Source: Candidatus Zixiibacteriota bacterium (GTDB taxonomy: Bacteria > Zixibacteria > MSB-5A5 > JAABVY01 > JAHJOQ01). Taken from it: a stretch of DNA of 55,149 nucleotides. The translations under genes and the position numbers were made by a program. Below are positions 7,268 to 15,692 of the stretch, piece after piece. The stretch lies in contig JAHJOQ010000147.1 in NCBI GenBank assembly GCA_018820315.1, positions 1-55,149 of the forward strand, in the 5' to 3' direction. Below the pieces are notes generated by a model. It was not told the origin of the DNA. It did no database searches and saw only the letters and a list, made by a program, of their open reading frames with translations. The stretch's first letter is position 1, and each line of letters begins with the position of its first letter.

Positions 7268-10066
7268 CTATTTAGCCAAGAGCATTTTCTTCGTCTGGGT
7301 GAAGTCAGTCGTCTCCAACCGATAGAAATAAACTCCCGACGCAACAGGGTTGCCGCCATCATCGGTGGCATCCCAGATTTCCCGATGGGTTCCTGCTGTC
7401 GACTCGCCGTCTACGAGTGTGCGAACATTCTGGCCCAGCAGGTTGTAGACCGACAGTCTGACATGACTCGCCGATGGCAAGTTATATGATATGACTGTAG
7501 TCGGGTTGAATGGATTCGGATAATTCTGCGCAAGGCTGTAGTCAATTGGCTGCAATCCTGCAGCGGTCGCCTTTGTCGAAAGCTGAGTCAATCCGAATAC
7601 ATTGCCATTGCCGGTCCATGTGATGTCAGGATACACCCTAACCTTGTTGACGCAGATGGAGAATGGTTCTTCACCTGTCGGATAACCGGCTGTGGCATCA
7701 TCAAGATTGTCCTGCCCGTACACTGGCGTGAACCTCAACATTCCGTCCATATAGACGCCGCGTCCGCAGAGAACTTGGTCGGCACTGTACGCCTCAATTA
7801 CGCTGTTGTTATCGATGATCGAGCCATCGACTTTGATGTCAGAGCCATATAGCGACATCCATGTGCGGGATGGCGTTACATCGCGATCCGAATTCGCCAA
7901 TGGTTTGGCAAGGCCATCCGGAGCGGGAGGAGGAGTATCCCATCCGGGATAGATGAGAGCACCATCGCATGACGACTTAATCCAGTAGCCGAACAATTCG
8001 CTCAAATCAGTCAGTGTGTTGAAGGGCTCTTTGCCGGGCACCCATACCTGCCCGCCGTTGTCGAAGCCGATGGCAATCTCAATACAATCGAGAATCGTGG
8101 CAAAACCGACTTCAAGAGGCAGCGTTTGAACCGGCCAGTAACTTACGAGATTCCATCCCGTGTAAATGTCGATGTACTCCGACGGATCAATTGTCTCTCC
8201 GCATATTTCAAGATCCCAGGCGCAATGCATCTTCAGCCAGTAACCGTGGAAATAGTCGACATACGGCAGCGTCGAGTACTGAGGCAGGAATGGATCGTAG
8301 GTCATCGCTCCCCGATCGAATCCGAGAATGACGTCCACGCATTCGCATTTGTCGAGATGGCTGAGCACAAAGTCACTTGTCAGTTCAGTGTAATTGAGAT
8401 TCCATGAAATCAAGTTCCATCCCTCGTGAAGGTGGATGATTTTGCAGGTATGGAATCTACAGAGCTCGAAGCTGTCACCGTTCGATGTCCAGTATATGAC
8501 AGGATCGGTGAACACTTCGACGTCATTGATCGTGAACGAAATCTGATCGCCCGGCTCAGCTCCTTCATCCAGATTCAGCGTCACGAAATCATCTCTATAA
8601 ATCGGCATGAAGCCGAATGACCCGTCGGCCCGAACGACGTCCTGACCGCACAGAACACCATCTGGGTCGTATGCTTTGATAACGTCTCCCTCGCTAAGCA
8701 AGACTCCGTTCAGCTTCGGGCACCTGCAGTAGACGTTGATCCATTCGTTCGTTGGGTGAATTCCTTCGTCTGTCCACTCTTTATATGAGAAATTCTCCGC
8801 CATCTGCATCTCATCGGCAGAATTCATGAACCATGCCTGTATAGTGTCGATCCCGACACTGTTTCCGGTGTAGACGAAATCCGCCTTGCCATTGCCATCG
8901 GTCATCACGGCATCAACAAGTCCGGAGTGTGGGCCACCGATGATTTCGAAGTTGACCTCTCTATCCGCGACCGGATTGGCGTCCTCGTCATTGACAGTAG
9001 CCGTCACGGTGTGCTGCGTCCCGACTGGATTGGTGGCGAATGTCGGCGACAGCAGGCAGCCTTCCCCGATGATTGCGGGAACTGTGAGGTAGAACGCTCC
9101 GAAGAAAATATTGTCGTCATTGGACGGATTCGAAGTATTCACCGTGATTTGAACATCGCCTTGCTGGACAAAGGGGATCAGATCGTAGAGCTCATCGTCG
9201 TAATCAAAATCGAGAGGTGGGCTGAATGGGTCAGGCGGATTTGCGGGATCATCATCGAGACCACCGACCGTGATGAGGGCACCGTTGCCGTAGTCATTCC
9301 AATCCGGAGATATACCATCATCCTGACCGCCCGCTGAAGATGAAAGCCGCGATCCGTTGACATCTACGAGACTAAACTGAACATCGTGATCGGGCATCTG
9401 GTAACCATATGAGATTCCAAGTGACATTGTCACAACGGAACTTGGATCTGCTAAATCGAGAGGCTCAGCGAGCCCAATCAGAAACTGATCACCAGCGACA
9501 TCCTGTGCACCGAAGAGCAATATTGCGGTGGCATCGTCCGTCTGATTAGGATCGTCGAAGATCACTGCAAGAATGTTGCCATCAACGATATCCGGGTCAG
9601 CCTCCCCAATCGCAAAAGGCACGCGTCCCGCCATAGCAGCGTCGAGAATTGGTTTGACCAGATCAGTGACGTCTGCAATATGATTGAATGAGCTGACATG
9701 ATTCGGAATGATATTATCCCACACGACGGGGACACCATTGATGGTCACATCGCCCGGTAGCAGACTGTAGTTGGACCATCCCGTAGTCGCAGTAGCGAAG
9801 ATAGCCTTACGTACGGTTGCGCCGACTGGCTTTTCAGCCTGCAATACTGCTGTCGGATTTCCCGAACTAACACCATCAATCGAGAGACTGATGCGCCCCA
9901 CTTCGGTAACAACCGGGTCAATTGAAGTTGCCCCATCCGGACTGAAAGCATCCCAGTCGAAGTCAGACGGAACAGTGCCAGGGATGTCCACGGCAGAGGC
10001 TGTAGACACACCGAACAACAGGGTGGTGATCAGCAGAGTTGTCCGGAGAAGTGAGCAGATATTCAT
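7268..10066 (-). CDS. Large secreted protein with Ig-like domain and type IX-like C-terminal sorting tail
   Basis: This 932-residue exported protein has a signal peptide at 1-25 (ASA|V26). An unfamiliar beta-rich N-terminal region reaches about residue 340. A bacterial Ig-like (Big_1-type) domain follows, then two regions with a repeated GWNLISW/GWNLVSY motif. The last 85 or so residues form a FlgD-like/T9SS type A-like tail: YPNPFNP, a VYNLLGQ strand, WDATDDGG, SGVYFYRL and a terminal KKMLLAK. In Bacteroidota such tails direct export through the type IX system. The start was set at ATG 10066, with AAAGGAG upstream, rather than at 10117. A promoter-like site about 455 nt upstream implies a long leader. 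Binding targets are unknown. Confidence 0.85.
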   Translation of the reverse strand: MNICSLLRTTLLITTLLFGVSTASAVDIPGTVPSDFDWDAFSPDGATSIDPVVTEVGRISLSIDGVSSGNPTAVLQAEKPVGATVRKAIFATATTGWSNYSLLPGDVTINGVPVVWDNIIPNHVSSFNHIADVTDLVKPILDAAMAGRVPFAIGEADPDIVDGNILAVIFDDPNQTDDATAILLFGAQDVAGDQFLIGLAEPLDLADPSSVVTMSLGISYGYQMPDHDVQFSLVDVNGSRLSSSAGGQDDGISPDWNDYGNGALITVGGLDDDPANPPDPFSPPLDFDYDDELYDLIPFVQQGDVQITVNTSNPSNDDNIFFGAFYLTVPAIIGEGCLLSPTFATNPVGTQHTVTATVNDEDANPVADREVNFEIIGGPHSGLVDAVMTDGNGKADFVYTGNSVGIDTIQAWFMNSADEMQMAENFSYKEWTDEGIHPTNEWINVYCRCPKLNGVLLSEGDVIKAYDPDGVLCGQDVVRADGSFGFMPIYRDDFVTLNLDEGAEPGDQISFTINDVEVFTDPVIYWTSNGDSFELCRFHTCKIIHLHEGWNLISWNLNYTELTSDFVLSHLDKCECVDVILGFDRGAMTYDPFLPQYSTLPYVDYFHGYWLKMHCAWDLEICGETIDPSEYIDIYTGWNLVSYWPVQTLPLEVGFATILDCIEIAIGFDNGGQVWVPGKEPFNTLTDLSELFGYWIKSSCDGALIYPGWDTPPPAPDGLAKPLANSDRDVTPSRTWMSLYGSDIKVDGSIIDNNSVIEAYSADQVLCGRGVYMDGMLRFTPVYGQDNLDDATAGYPTGEEPFSICVNKVRVYPDITWTGNGNVFGLTQLSTKATAAGLQPIDYSLAQNYPNPFNPTTVISYNLPSASHVRLSVYNLLGQNVRTLVDGESTAGTHREIWDATDDGGNPVASGVYFYRLETTDFTQTKKMLLAK

Positions 10067-10092
10067 TTCCTTACTCCTTTTCGCGTTCTTCA

Positions 10093-10117
10093 ATGAGCCG
10101 GCCTGAAGCCGACTCAT
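10093..10117 (-). promoter_or_regulatory. Leader hairpin just upstream of the secreted protein gene
   Basis: Ten-base arms (10093-10102 and 10108-10117, with one mismatch or wobble) close a 5-nt loop, about 17 nt upstream of the AAAGGAG ribosome-binding site. It could stabilise the mRNA or affect ribosome access. No recognised riboswitch class matches. Confidence 0.4.
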
Positions 10118-10520
10118 CTGAGAATAGCATTAGTTACTTCTTTTCTTCCTTTTCAGATCGGACACCCAATCCCCCATCAGGCGATCCTCTTCTGGCCTCC
10201 TTCCGATTTACGGCAACAGGGGCGCCACTACAGCGCTGCACCTGTCCGCTCCCTTCCTCTCACTTTCTTCCGGCGCGGCATCCGCTGCTTGCCGAACATA
10301 TAAAGCACTCTTACATACGATTGAATTCATTACACAGCTTCCAGATCTCACGCCCTAACTTGCCTTACCGATAGAAGGCACCGCTATTGAGATACTCTTA
10401 TTCTCTATTCGGTCAGTAAACCATTCACTCAGCCATCAGATAACAACACAGATTGCAGAAGTAGTTGCCGTGGCATGTATTACGCCTGTCGGCATATTTG
10501 TCAAATCTGAGAACCACCTA

Positions 10521-10549
10521 ATTCTATTAAGTTCCAAGGCTCCTGTCAA
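10521..10549 (-). promoter_or_regulatory. Predicted sigma-70-type promoter toward the secreted protein gene
   Basis: On the minus strand TTGACA (10549-10544), a 17-nt spacer and TAGAAT (10526-10521) are near consensus. Transcription would begin near 10514, leaving a leader of about 450 nt before the ATG at 10066. Confidence 0.6.
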
Positions 10550-10612
10550 CAACTATTGTTATACTAATTAACCACTCCGGCTTTCCAGCGCGCTATACGC
10601 GAGGGATTTAAG

Positions 10613-10642
10613 TTGACAGTTGCCGTCCTGATTGTTTATTAC
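10613..10642 (+). promoter_or_regulatory. Candidate promoter of the sdh operon
   Basis: A perfect TTGACA at 10613-10618 is followed after 18 nt by TATTAC (10637-10642), or after 17 nt by TTATTA. The predicted leader to the first sdh gene is about 70 nt. The -10 is only a moderate match. Confidence 0.5.
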
Positions 10643-10719
10643 CTGAGTTAACCTATGGCACGATTGAAATCCTTGATGATAGATATTTCTACAGGTAGTC
10701 AATTATAGGAGAGGGGTTT

Positions 10720-11079
10720 ATGGATGTAAGCACCTCAAGCAAGAGTACGCTGACATGGTTCCTGCAGAGGATAACGGGCCTTCTGCTGGTGGTATTTCTG
10801 TTCACTCACATGAACATAAACCACTTGTCACTCGGCGAGCGGATTATTGATTTTTCGCTCGTGAACTCGCGACTTGCCGGATCATTCGGCTGGAAAGTCT
10901 TCTACATCATGTTCGTCCCAGCGTGTGCGTTTCATGCCATGAACGGATTGTGGGGGATCCTTATCGATTACCGTCCGTCCGCCATGATCCGAAAGGCTTC
11001 GCTGGCGGTACTGTGGCTCATCGGATTGGCACTGACCTATATCGGAGCCGACACCCTAATCAATCTTTTTGAAGCATAG
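10720..11079 (+). CDS. sdhD: Succinate dehydrogenase membrane anchor subunit (SdhD-like)
   Basis: This 119-residue membrane protein has three hydrophobic segments (about 15-35, 62-83 and 92-113). It carries an L-Q-R-I-T-G entry to the first helix with His near its end (THMNINH), and a second His in CAFHAMNG, the pattern of haem- and quinone-binding anchors of succinate dehydrogenase. GGAGAGG precedes the ATG. It is the first gene of a four-gene operon (anchor, cytochrome b, flavoprotein, iron-sulfur). Small anchors diverge strongly, so the choice between SdhC and SdhD rests on the clearer cytochrome b motif in the next gene. Confidence 0.85.
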   Translation: MDVSTSSKSTLTWFLQRITGLLLVVFLFTHMNINHLSLGERIIDFSLVNSRLAGSFGWKVFYIMFVPACAFHAMNGLWGILIDYRPSAMIRKASLAVLWLIGLALTYIGADTLINLFEA

Positions 11080-11088
11080 GAGGGACAG

Positions 11089-11481
11089 ATGAGTTTCAAA
11101 GGATTTGCAGGGAAGTTCGTCGATGAGGCTAAGCTGAATCCGAACGTAGGCACATTTTCATACATCCTCCACAGGATAACGGGAATCGGGCTAGCTATTT
11201 ACTTGATCATGCACACGTGGGTCCTCAGCTCCGCTCAGGATGGGCCTGCTAAGTTTACCGAACGCCTCGGCAGTGTCCAGACTCCGTTGTTTCATCTCCT
11301 GGAGCTGTTTCTGGCCGTGGCCGTGTTTTTCCATCTGCTCAATGGTGTCAGGATAGTGGCTGCTGATTTTCTTCCCCTCACGCGCAGGCATAAGGAGTTG
11401 TTCTGGGTCGTGATGGCTCTGTTCATTACTGTGATGGCCTGGACCATTGTAGCTGCTTTGCCGAAACTGCTGGGCCATTGA
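11089..11481 (+). CDS. sdhC: Succinate dehydrogenase cytochrome b subunit (SdhC-like)
   Basis: This 130-residue protein has three membrane helices. SYILHRITG opens the first and HLLNGVRIVAAD lies in the second; these are the two conserved cytochrome b556 motifs and hold candidate haem ligands. With the preceding gene it would anchor SdhAB to the inner membrane and pass electrons to quinone. It starts 9 nt after the previous stop with AGGAGG in front. Its stop lies 14 nt before the sdhA GTG, and the sdhA ribosome-binding site overlaps its stop codon. Confidence 0.9.
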   Translation: MSFKGFAGKFVDEAKLNPNVGTFSYILHRITGIGLAIYLIMHTWVLSSAQDGPAKFTERLGSVQTPLFHLLELFLAVAVFFHLLNGVRIVAADFLPLTRRHKELFWVVMALFITVMAWTIVAALPKLLGH

Positions 11482-11495
11482 GGAGGACTCTGGAC

Positions 11496-13196
11496 GTGAT
11501 TGCTCATAAATTTCTGGTTGTCGGTGGTGGTTTGGCAGGATTGTCTGCGGCTATCGAAGCACGCAAACGAGGGATCGATGTCGCGCTGGTTTCGAAGATT
11601 CATCCGACGAGGTCCCATTCCGGAGCTGCGCAGGGGGGTATAAATGCAGCTCTTGCAAACGCCGAGACTGGTCACGACGATACGCCCGATCGCCACGCTT
11701 ACGATACCATCAAAGGTTCCGATTTCCTGGCTGATCAGGATGCTGTAAAGTTGATGACTGATGCCGCTCCCGGCATCATTATAGATATGGAACATGCAGG
11801 CTGTCCATTCTCGCGCACGCCCGAGGGGAAAATCGCACAACGGCCGTTCGGCGGTGCGGGTTTTCCGCGCACCTGTTATGGCGCAGATAAGACCGGGCAT
11901 TACTTACTGCAGACTCTGTACGAGCAGGCCGTGAAGCACAAAGTGCAGATGTACACGGAGTGGATGGTGACGAAGGTTGTCGTCCGCGATGGGCGCAGCC
12001 ACGGCGTCATCTGCCTCGATCTTGAGTCAGGCGAGTTCATCCCGATTGCTTCGAACGCGACGATGTTGGCGACCGGTGGATCGGGAAGGGTCTATTCGAC
12101 GAATACGACCAATGCACACACATCGACCGGTTTCGGTGTGTCGCTGGCATATTGGGCTGGCGTGCCGGTCAAGGATTTCGAGTTCATTCAATTTCACCCT
12201 ACAGGTCTCTATCCCTCGTCGATTCTCATGACCGAAGGCTGCAGGGGAGAGGGAGGCTACCTTCTCAACAACAAAGGCGAGCGGTTCATGAAGAATTATG
12301 TCTCAGAGAAGGTCATGGAGCTTGCCCCGCGCGACATCACCGCTCGTGCAATCCAAATGGAGATCAACGAAGGACGTGGCTTCGAAGGAGCATTCGTGCA
12401 TCTTGATCTCAGGCATCTCGGTGAGGCGAAGATTAACGAACGTCTTCCCGGCATTCGTGATTTGGCTATGTCATTTGTCAATGTCGATCCCATTAAGGAC
12501 CCGATACCCGTGAGACCGTCACAGCACTATACGATGGGGGGCATAGACACTAACGAGAAGACCGAGACGGAAGTGACGGGTTTCTATGCTGCCGGTGAGT
12601 GCGCATGTGCCTCTGTGCATGGCGCGAATCGTCTTGGCGGCAACTCACTCCTCGACACAATTGTCTTTGGGCGAATTGGCGGAGGTGTAGTCGCTGGATA
12701 TCTTCCGAACAGTGCCGATCCGACTGAGAGCGTCATGAAGGATGCACTCAAGGAAGAACAGAGCCGTTTCGATGGTCTGATCAAAGGCTCCGGTGATGAG
12801 AACCCGTATCAGCTTAAGAATGAGCTTTCCGCAGTGATGCTCGAGAAGGTTGGGATCTTCAGGAATGGTGCCGATATGCGAGTTGCATGCGACAAGATCA
12901 AGGAGCTCAAGAAGCGCTATCAGAAGATTCGTCCTATACAGACCAGCAAAACATTCAACTATGATTTTCTGTGGGTGACCGAGATTGCCGGCAATCTCGA
13001 TGCTGCCCAGATGATCGCCGAGGGCGCGTTGCGCAGAGAAGAGAGCCGTGGCGCGCATTTCCGCATCGATTTCCCGAAACGTCTCGACGATCCCTGGATG
13101 AAGCACACCATCTTCAAGTACAAACCGGGCGGACCTGAGATCAGCTACAAACCGGTGAAACTTGGGCTGTACGAGCCGGAAGAAAGGAAGTATTGA
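11496..13196 (+). CDS. sdhA: Succinate dehydrogenase/fumarate reductase flavoprotein subunit
   Basis: SdhA oxidises succinate to fumarate with covalently bound FAD. The 566 residues open with an FAD-binding strand (VVGGGLAG). His41 in RSHSGAAQGG is the expected covalent FAD attachment site. HPTGL and RLGGNSLLD mark the substrate and capping regions. GTG 11496 was chosen because AGGAGG lies 9 nt upstream; a start at TTG 11478 would place that site inside the gene. It lies between sdhC and sdhB. It could run in reverse as fumarate reductase, but the set with two anchors and the nearby fumarase fit the TCA cycle. Confidence 0.95.
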   Translation: MIAHKFLVVGGGLAGLSAAIEARKRGIDVALVSKIHPTRSHSGAAQGGINAALANAETGHDDTPDRHAYDTIKGSDFLADQDAVKLMTDAAPGIIIDMEHAGCPFSRTPEGKIAQRPFGGAGFPRTCYGADKTGHYLLQTLYEQAVKHKVQMYTEWMVTKVVVRDGRSHGVICLDLESGEFIPIASNATMLATGGSGRVYSTNTTNAHTSTGFGVSLAYWAGVPVKDFEFIQFHPTGLYPSSILMTEGCRGEGGYLLNNKGERFMKNYVSEKVMELAPRDITARAIQMEINEGRGFEGAFVHLDLRHLGEAKINERLPGIRDLAMSFVNVDPIKDPIPVRPSQHYTMGGIDTNEKTETEVTGFYAAGECACASVHGANRLGGNSLLDTIVFGRIGGGVVAGYLPNSADPTESVMKDALKEEQSRFDGLIKGSGDENPYQLKNELSAVMLEKVGIFRNGADMRVACDKIKELKKRYQKIRPIQTSKTFNYDFLWVTEIAGNLDAAQMIAEGALRREESRGAHFRIDFPKRLDDPWMKHTIFKYKPGGPEISYKPVKLGLYEPEERKY

Positions 13197-13197
13197 T

Positions 13198-13932
13198 ATG
13201 CCTAAGTTCAAAGTCTTCAGGTTTGATCGAGATAAAGACGAGATGCCATACTTCCAGACTTATGATATGCCCGTTGTGCGGGGGATGACTGTACTGGAAG
13301 GACTCTATCATATAATCGAAAACATCGATCCGTCGCTGGCATTTAGATCATCGTGCCGTGCTGCAGTTTGTGGTAGCTGCGCGATGCATATCAATGGTCA
13401 GTACCGCCTCGCCTGCGAAACAAATATCGATCACTTGAAGTCTGATCTAATTACGATCAGGCCGATGGCGCATTCGCCGGTGATGCGCGATCTCGTGGTC
13501 GACATGAAGCCATTCTTCAGGAACTACGAGAAGATCATGCCGTATCTCATCCCGAAGGAAGAGCCTCCTGAGAAGGAGTATATCCAGACAGTCGAAGAGC
13601 GCCACAGGCTCGATGTCAAAGTCGACTGCATCCTGTGCGGAGCTTGCTTTGCATCGTGCCCGGTTGTGTCGACCGACGAGAACTACCTCGGCCCGGCCGC
13701 ACTGCTGAAGGCTTTGCGGTTCGTCGATGATACCCGCGACGGCGCGACGTATGAGAGATTGGCGTTTCTCGCCACAGATTTCGGCGTGTTTCGATGTCAT
13801 ACTATCTTCAACTGCCAGCAGGTCTGCCCGAAAGACCTCGCCCCGACAGGCGCTATCCAGAGACTGAAATGGAAAGCAATCTGGGCAAAGCTGAAAGGCA
13901 AGCTACCAAAACCGCAGTCACCGGCAGCGTAG
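13198..13932 (+). CDS. sdhB: Succinate dehydrogenase/fumarate reductase iron-sulfur subunit
   Basis: SdhB carries electrons from FAD to quinone through three clusters. The 244 residues show a plant-ferredoxin-type [2Fe-2S] site (SCRAAVCGSC, then a distal Cys in YRLAC), a CILCGACFASCPV site and a CHTIFNCQQVCPKD site for the [4Fe-4S] and [3Fe-4S] clusters. The ATG at 13198 lies 1 nt after the sdhA stop with AAAGGAAG before it; an upstream start at 13162 would only add an out-of-family extension. It is the last gene of the operon and is followed by a strong terminator. Confidence 0.95.
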   Translation: MPKFKVFRFDRDKDEMPYFQTYDMPVVRGMTVLEGLYHIIENIDPSLAFRSSCRAAVCGSCAMHINGQYRLACETNIDHLKSDLITIRPMAHSPVMRDLVVDMKPFFRNYEKIMPYLIPKEEPPEKEYIQTVEERHRLDVKVDCILCGACFASCPVVSTDENYLGPAALLKALRFVDDTRDGATYERLAFLATDFGVFRCHTIFNCQQVCPKDLAPTGAIQRLKWKAIWAKLKGKLPKPQSPAA

Positions 13933-13957
13933 ATAATCATATCATTGCATGATCATG

Positions 13958-13994
13958 CAGGCAGGAGCAAATGATCCTGCCTGTTTTCTTCTTT
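13958..13994 (+). terminator. Intrinsic terminator of the sdh operon
   Basis: Nine-base perfect arms (13958-13966 and 13975-13983) enclose an 8-nt loop and are followed by TTTTCTTCTTT. It lies 26 nt after the sdhB stop. Confidence 0.9.
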
Positions 13995-14167
13995 GGGAGA
14001 TCGCCACATATTCGTGCATCAGTGCGTGTCCTGGCACAATTATTAGGCCATGAAATCAGCATTGAGTTTGATTTTCCGGCGAAACATCTTATGTAAGTCG
14101 GTATTTCTCAAGGAGTTGTACGCTGTCGCGAAATTTCGGATGAATTGGAATAGACCTTGCTATTTGA

Positions 14168-14176
14168 TGGTATACT
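14168..14176 (+). promoter_or_regulatory. Candidate extended -10 promoter
   Basis: TGGTATACT fits an extended -10 (TGn plus TATACT, 14171-14176). No good -35 lies at 16-18 nt. The leader to the barrel protein gene would be about 43 nt. Confidence 0.4.
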
Positions 14177-14225
14177 GTTATAGATTATATAACGACAAGA
14201 TCCGGCGCAACAAATGGGAGGAAGA

Positions 14226-14993
14226 ATGGTAACGCGAAGTTCAACACGGGGACTGGTGGCTCTGTCCATCTCAGTGATGGTGATGCTACTCAGTGCTGTC
14301 TGTCTGGCCGAAGACGACACAACTGCAGACAGTTCATCACACAATTCACTGACAGCGGGATCGAAGGCAATGCAGTTTCAGATCGATGACAATTTCCAGC
14401 TTAGTTCATTCGATGGCGCGACGATCTCTTTTAAGAAGTACTCATCAGCTAGATCGGCGAAGCGGTTAGGCCTCACTATTTCTGGCTCTTTGCTCGGAAG
14501 AGACACATATGATGACAATCTGTCTGGTATTCCTGGTCGCGTAGACACAGATCGATCGATAAGTACTCTCGGTTTGGATGCTCAATTGCTGTTTCTGTCA
14601 TATTCACAGGTGCGTAAATCGGCTTATTTCTACTATGGTTATGGTCCCATGATTGGGTATTCTCTGTCAGACAATCAAACAGAATCTGTCTTCATTCGGG
14701 AGAATCTAATCAGCAGAGTGACGGCTCTTGATCGCCAGTACGTTCTATCGGGTGGAGGAATCGCGATTATAGGTGTTGACTGGTTCGTAACTGATGGGCT
14801 AAGTCTGTCTGCGGAATACGGGCTATCGTTGATCTACAGGTACCTTGATAACATATATCGCTACGATTATATCAGGAGAGACTCGGAAACCGGGGATATT
14901 GTAGCTCAGGATTCAAGTCAGCGAGATGATTTTGAGAGAGGTGTGCTGGTGCAATCTCTTCCTGTCAAGTTCGGACTATCGGTTTACTTCTGA
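14226..14993 (+). CDS. Predicted outer-membrane beta-barrel protein, family unknown
   Basis: This 255-residue protein has a signal peptide (about 1-28, CLA|E29). An acidic Ser/Thr-rich linker follows, then alternating amphipathic strands rich in Tyr and Gly (FYYGYGPMIGYS, LSAEYGLSLIYRY) and a last strand ending LSVYF. A terminal Phe is the usual BamA recognition signal. This supports a small barrel of perhaps 8-10 strands. ATG 14226 was preferred to 14214 because GGGAGG precedes it closely. It stands alone between the sdh terminator and the convergent fumarase genes. No named family was recognised; the outer-membrane location is inferred from the strand pattern. Confidence 0.75.
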   Translation: MVTRSSTRGLVALSISVMVMLLSAVCLAEDDTTADSSSHNSLTAGSKAMQFQIDDNFQLSSFDGATISFKKYSSARSAKRLGLTISGSLLGRDTYDDNLSGIPGRVDTDRSISTLGLDAQLLFLSYSQVRKSAYFYYGYGPMIGYSLSDNQTESVFIRENLISRVTALDRQYVLSGGGIAIIGVDWFVTDGLSLSAEYGLSLIYRYLDNIYRYDYIRRDSETGDIVAQDSSQRDDFERGVLVQSLPVKFGLSVYF

Positions 14994-15011
14994 TCTGCAT
15001 GAAGATATAAT

Positions 15012-15084
15012 GCACCGGGAAGCCGGTGCTGCTATAACCAAGTCTCGTATGAGACACGAACAGCCCATCCTTTCGGATGGGCTG
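15012..15084. terminator. Two tandem hairpins between convergent genes
   Basis: A 7-bp hairpin (15012-15018/15023-15029, loop GAAG) is followed by a 10-bp hairpin with a TTTC loop (15061-15070/15075-15084). They lie between the barrel protein gene (+) and fumB (-). Neither has a strong U-run; the second is the better candidate for ending both transcripts. Confidence 0.5.
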
Positions 15085-15118
15085 CTCATCTATGTAAAAT
15101 GGTATATTGCGAGAGTAC

Positions 15119-15679
15119 TTATTCGCGACCGTACTTCTTGATGCCTTCTTCGAACAGATTCCCGCCGTAGCAATCGAATGTCACAATCGCCGGGAAATCC
15201 TCAACGGTCAGCTTGCGCACGGCCTCCGGGCCGAGATCGTCGTACGCGATGACTTCCGCCTGTTTGATCGACTTGGATATCAGCGCGCCTGCGCCGCCGA
15301 TTGCCAGAAAATAGCAGCCGAAATGTTCTTTGAGCTTCTCGCGCACTTCATCCGACATCTGCCCCTTACCGATCATGCCTTTCAGACCGGCATCGAGCAT
15401 CGCAGGTGAGTAAGCGTTCATTCTGTACGATGTCGTCGGTCCCGCAGAGCCGATGGCATTGCCCGGCTTGGCCGGAGTCGGTCCGACGAAATAAATTATC
15501 TGACCTTTTGGATCAAAGGGGAGAGGTTCCCCTTTCGCGAGCGCCTCGGTCATCTTCTTGTGAGCGGCGTCGCGACCCGTATATATCGTTCCGCTGATCA
15601 GAACCTGTGTACCGATTTTCAAGCTCTTCACAACCTCATCGGTCAGCGGCGTTGTGATTCTCACTTTTCCATCAGCCAT
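15119..15679 (-). CDS. fumB: Fumarate hydratase class I, beta subunit
   Basis: This 186-residue protein matches the C-terminal domain of class I (iron-sulfur) fumarases and tartrate dehydratases. It shows LTDEVVKSLKIG at the start, ISGTIYTGRDAAHKK, the GPTTSYRM stretch and FAL-like GGAGALIS near the end. With the alpha subunit it converts fumarate and malate. The start has GGAG 9 nt upstream and lies 13 nt after fumA. Many bacteria have one fused chain; here the enzyme is split. It follows sdh in function but is transcribed with rpmA. The symbol is used for the domain and does not imply the E. coli paralogue. Confidence 0.9.
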   Translation of the reverse strand: MADGKVRITTPLTDEVVKSLKIGTQVLISGTIYTGRDAAHKKMTEALAKGEPLPFDPKGQIIYFVGPTPAKPGNAIGSAGPTTSYRMNAYSPAMLDAGLKGMIGKGQMSDEVREKLKEHFGCYFLAIGGAGALISKSIKQAEVIAYDDLGPEAVRKLTVEDFPAIVTFDCYGGNLFEEGIKKYGRE

Positions 15680-15692
15680 GATCTATCTCCAA

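Larger units (their letters stand above)
10067..10719. other. Gene-free divergent intergenic region
   Basis: About 650 bases separate the secreted protein gene (-) from the sdh operon (+). The stretch holds a leader hairpin (10093-10117), a pyrimidine-rich tract on the plus strand (about 10138-10275), and predicted promoters at 10521-10549 (-) and 10613-10642 (+). A 111-codon open frame at 10039-10374 (+) has Ser/Pro/Arg-rich low-complexity sequence and looks spurious. No RNA gene was recognised. Confidence 0.6.

Noticed and set aside
10039-10374. A 111-codon plus-strand open frame in the divergent intergenic region
   Set aside because: Its start overlaps the secreted protein gene, it has no ribosome-binding site, and its Ser/Pro/Arg-rich composition comes from a pyrimidine-rich tract.
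11292-11900. A 202-codon minus-strand open frame inside sdhC-sdhA
   Set aside because: Antisense shadow of conserved succinate dehydrogenase genes; composition is not protein-like.
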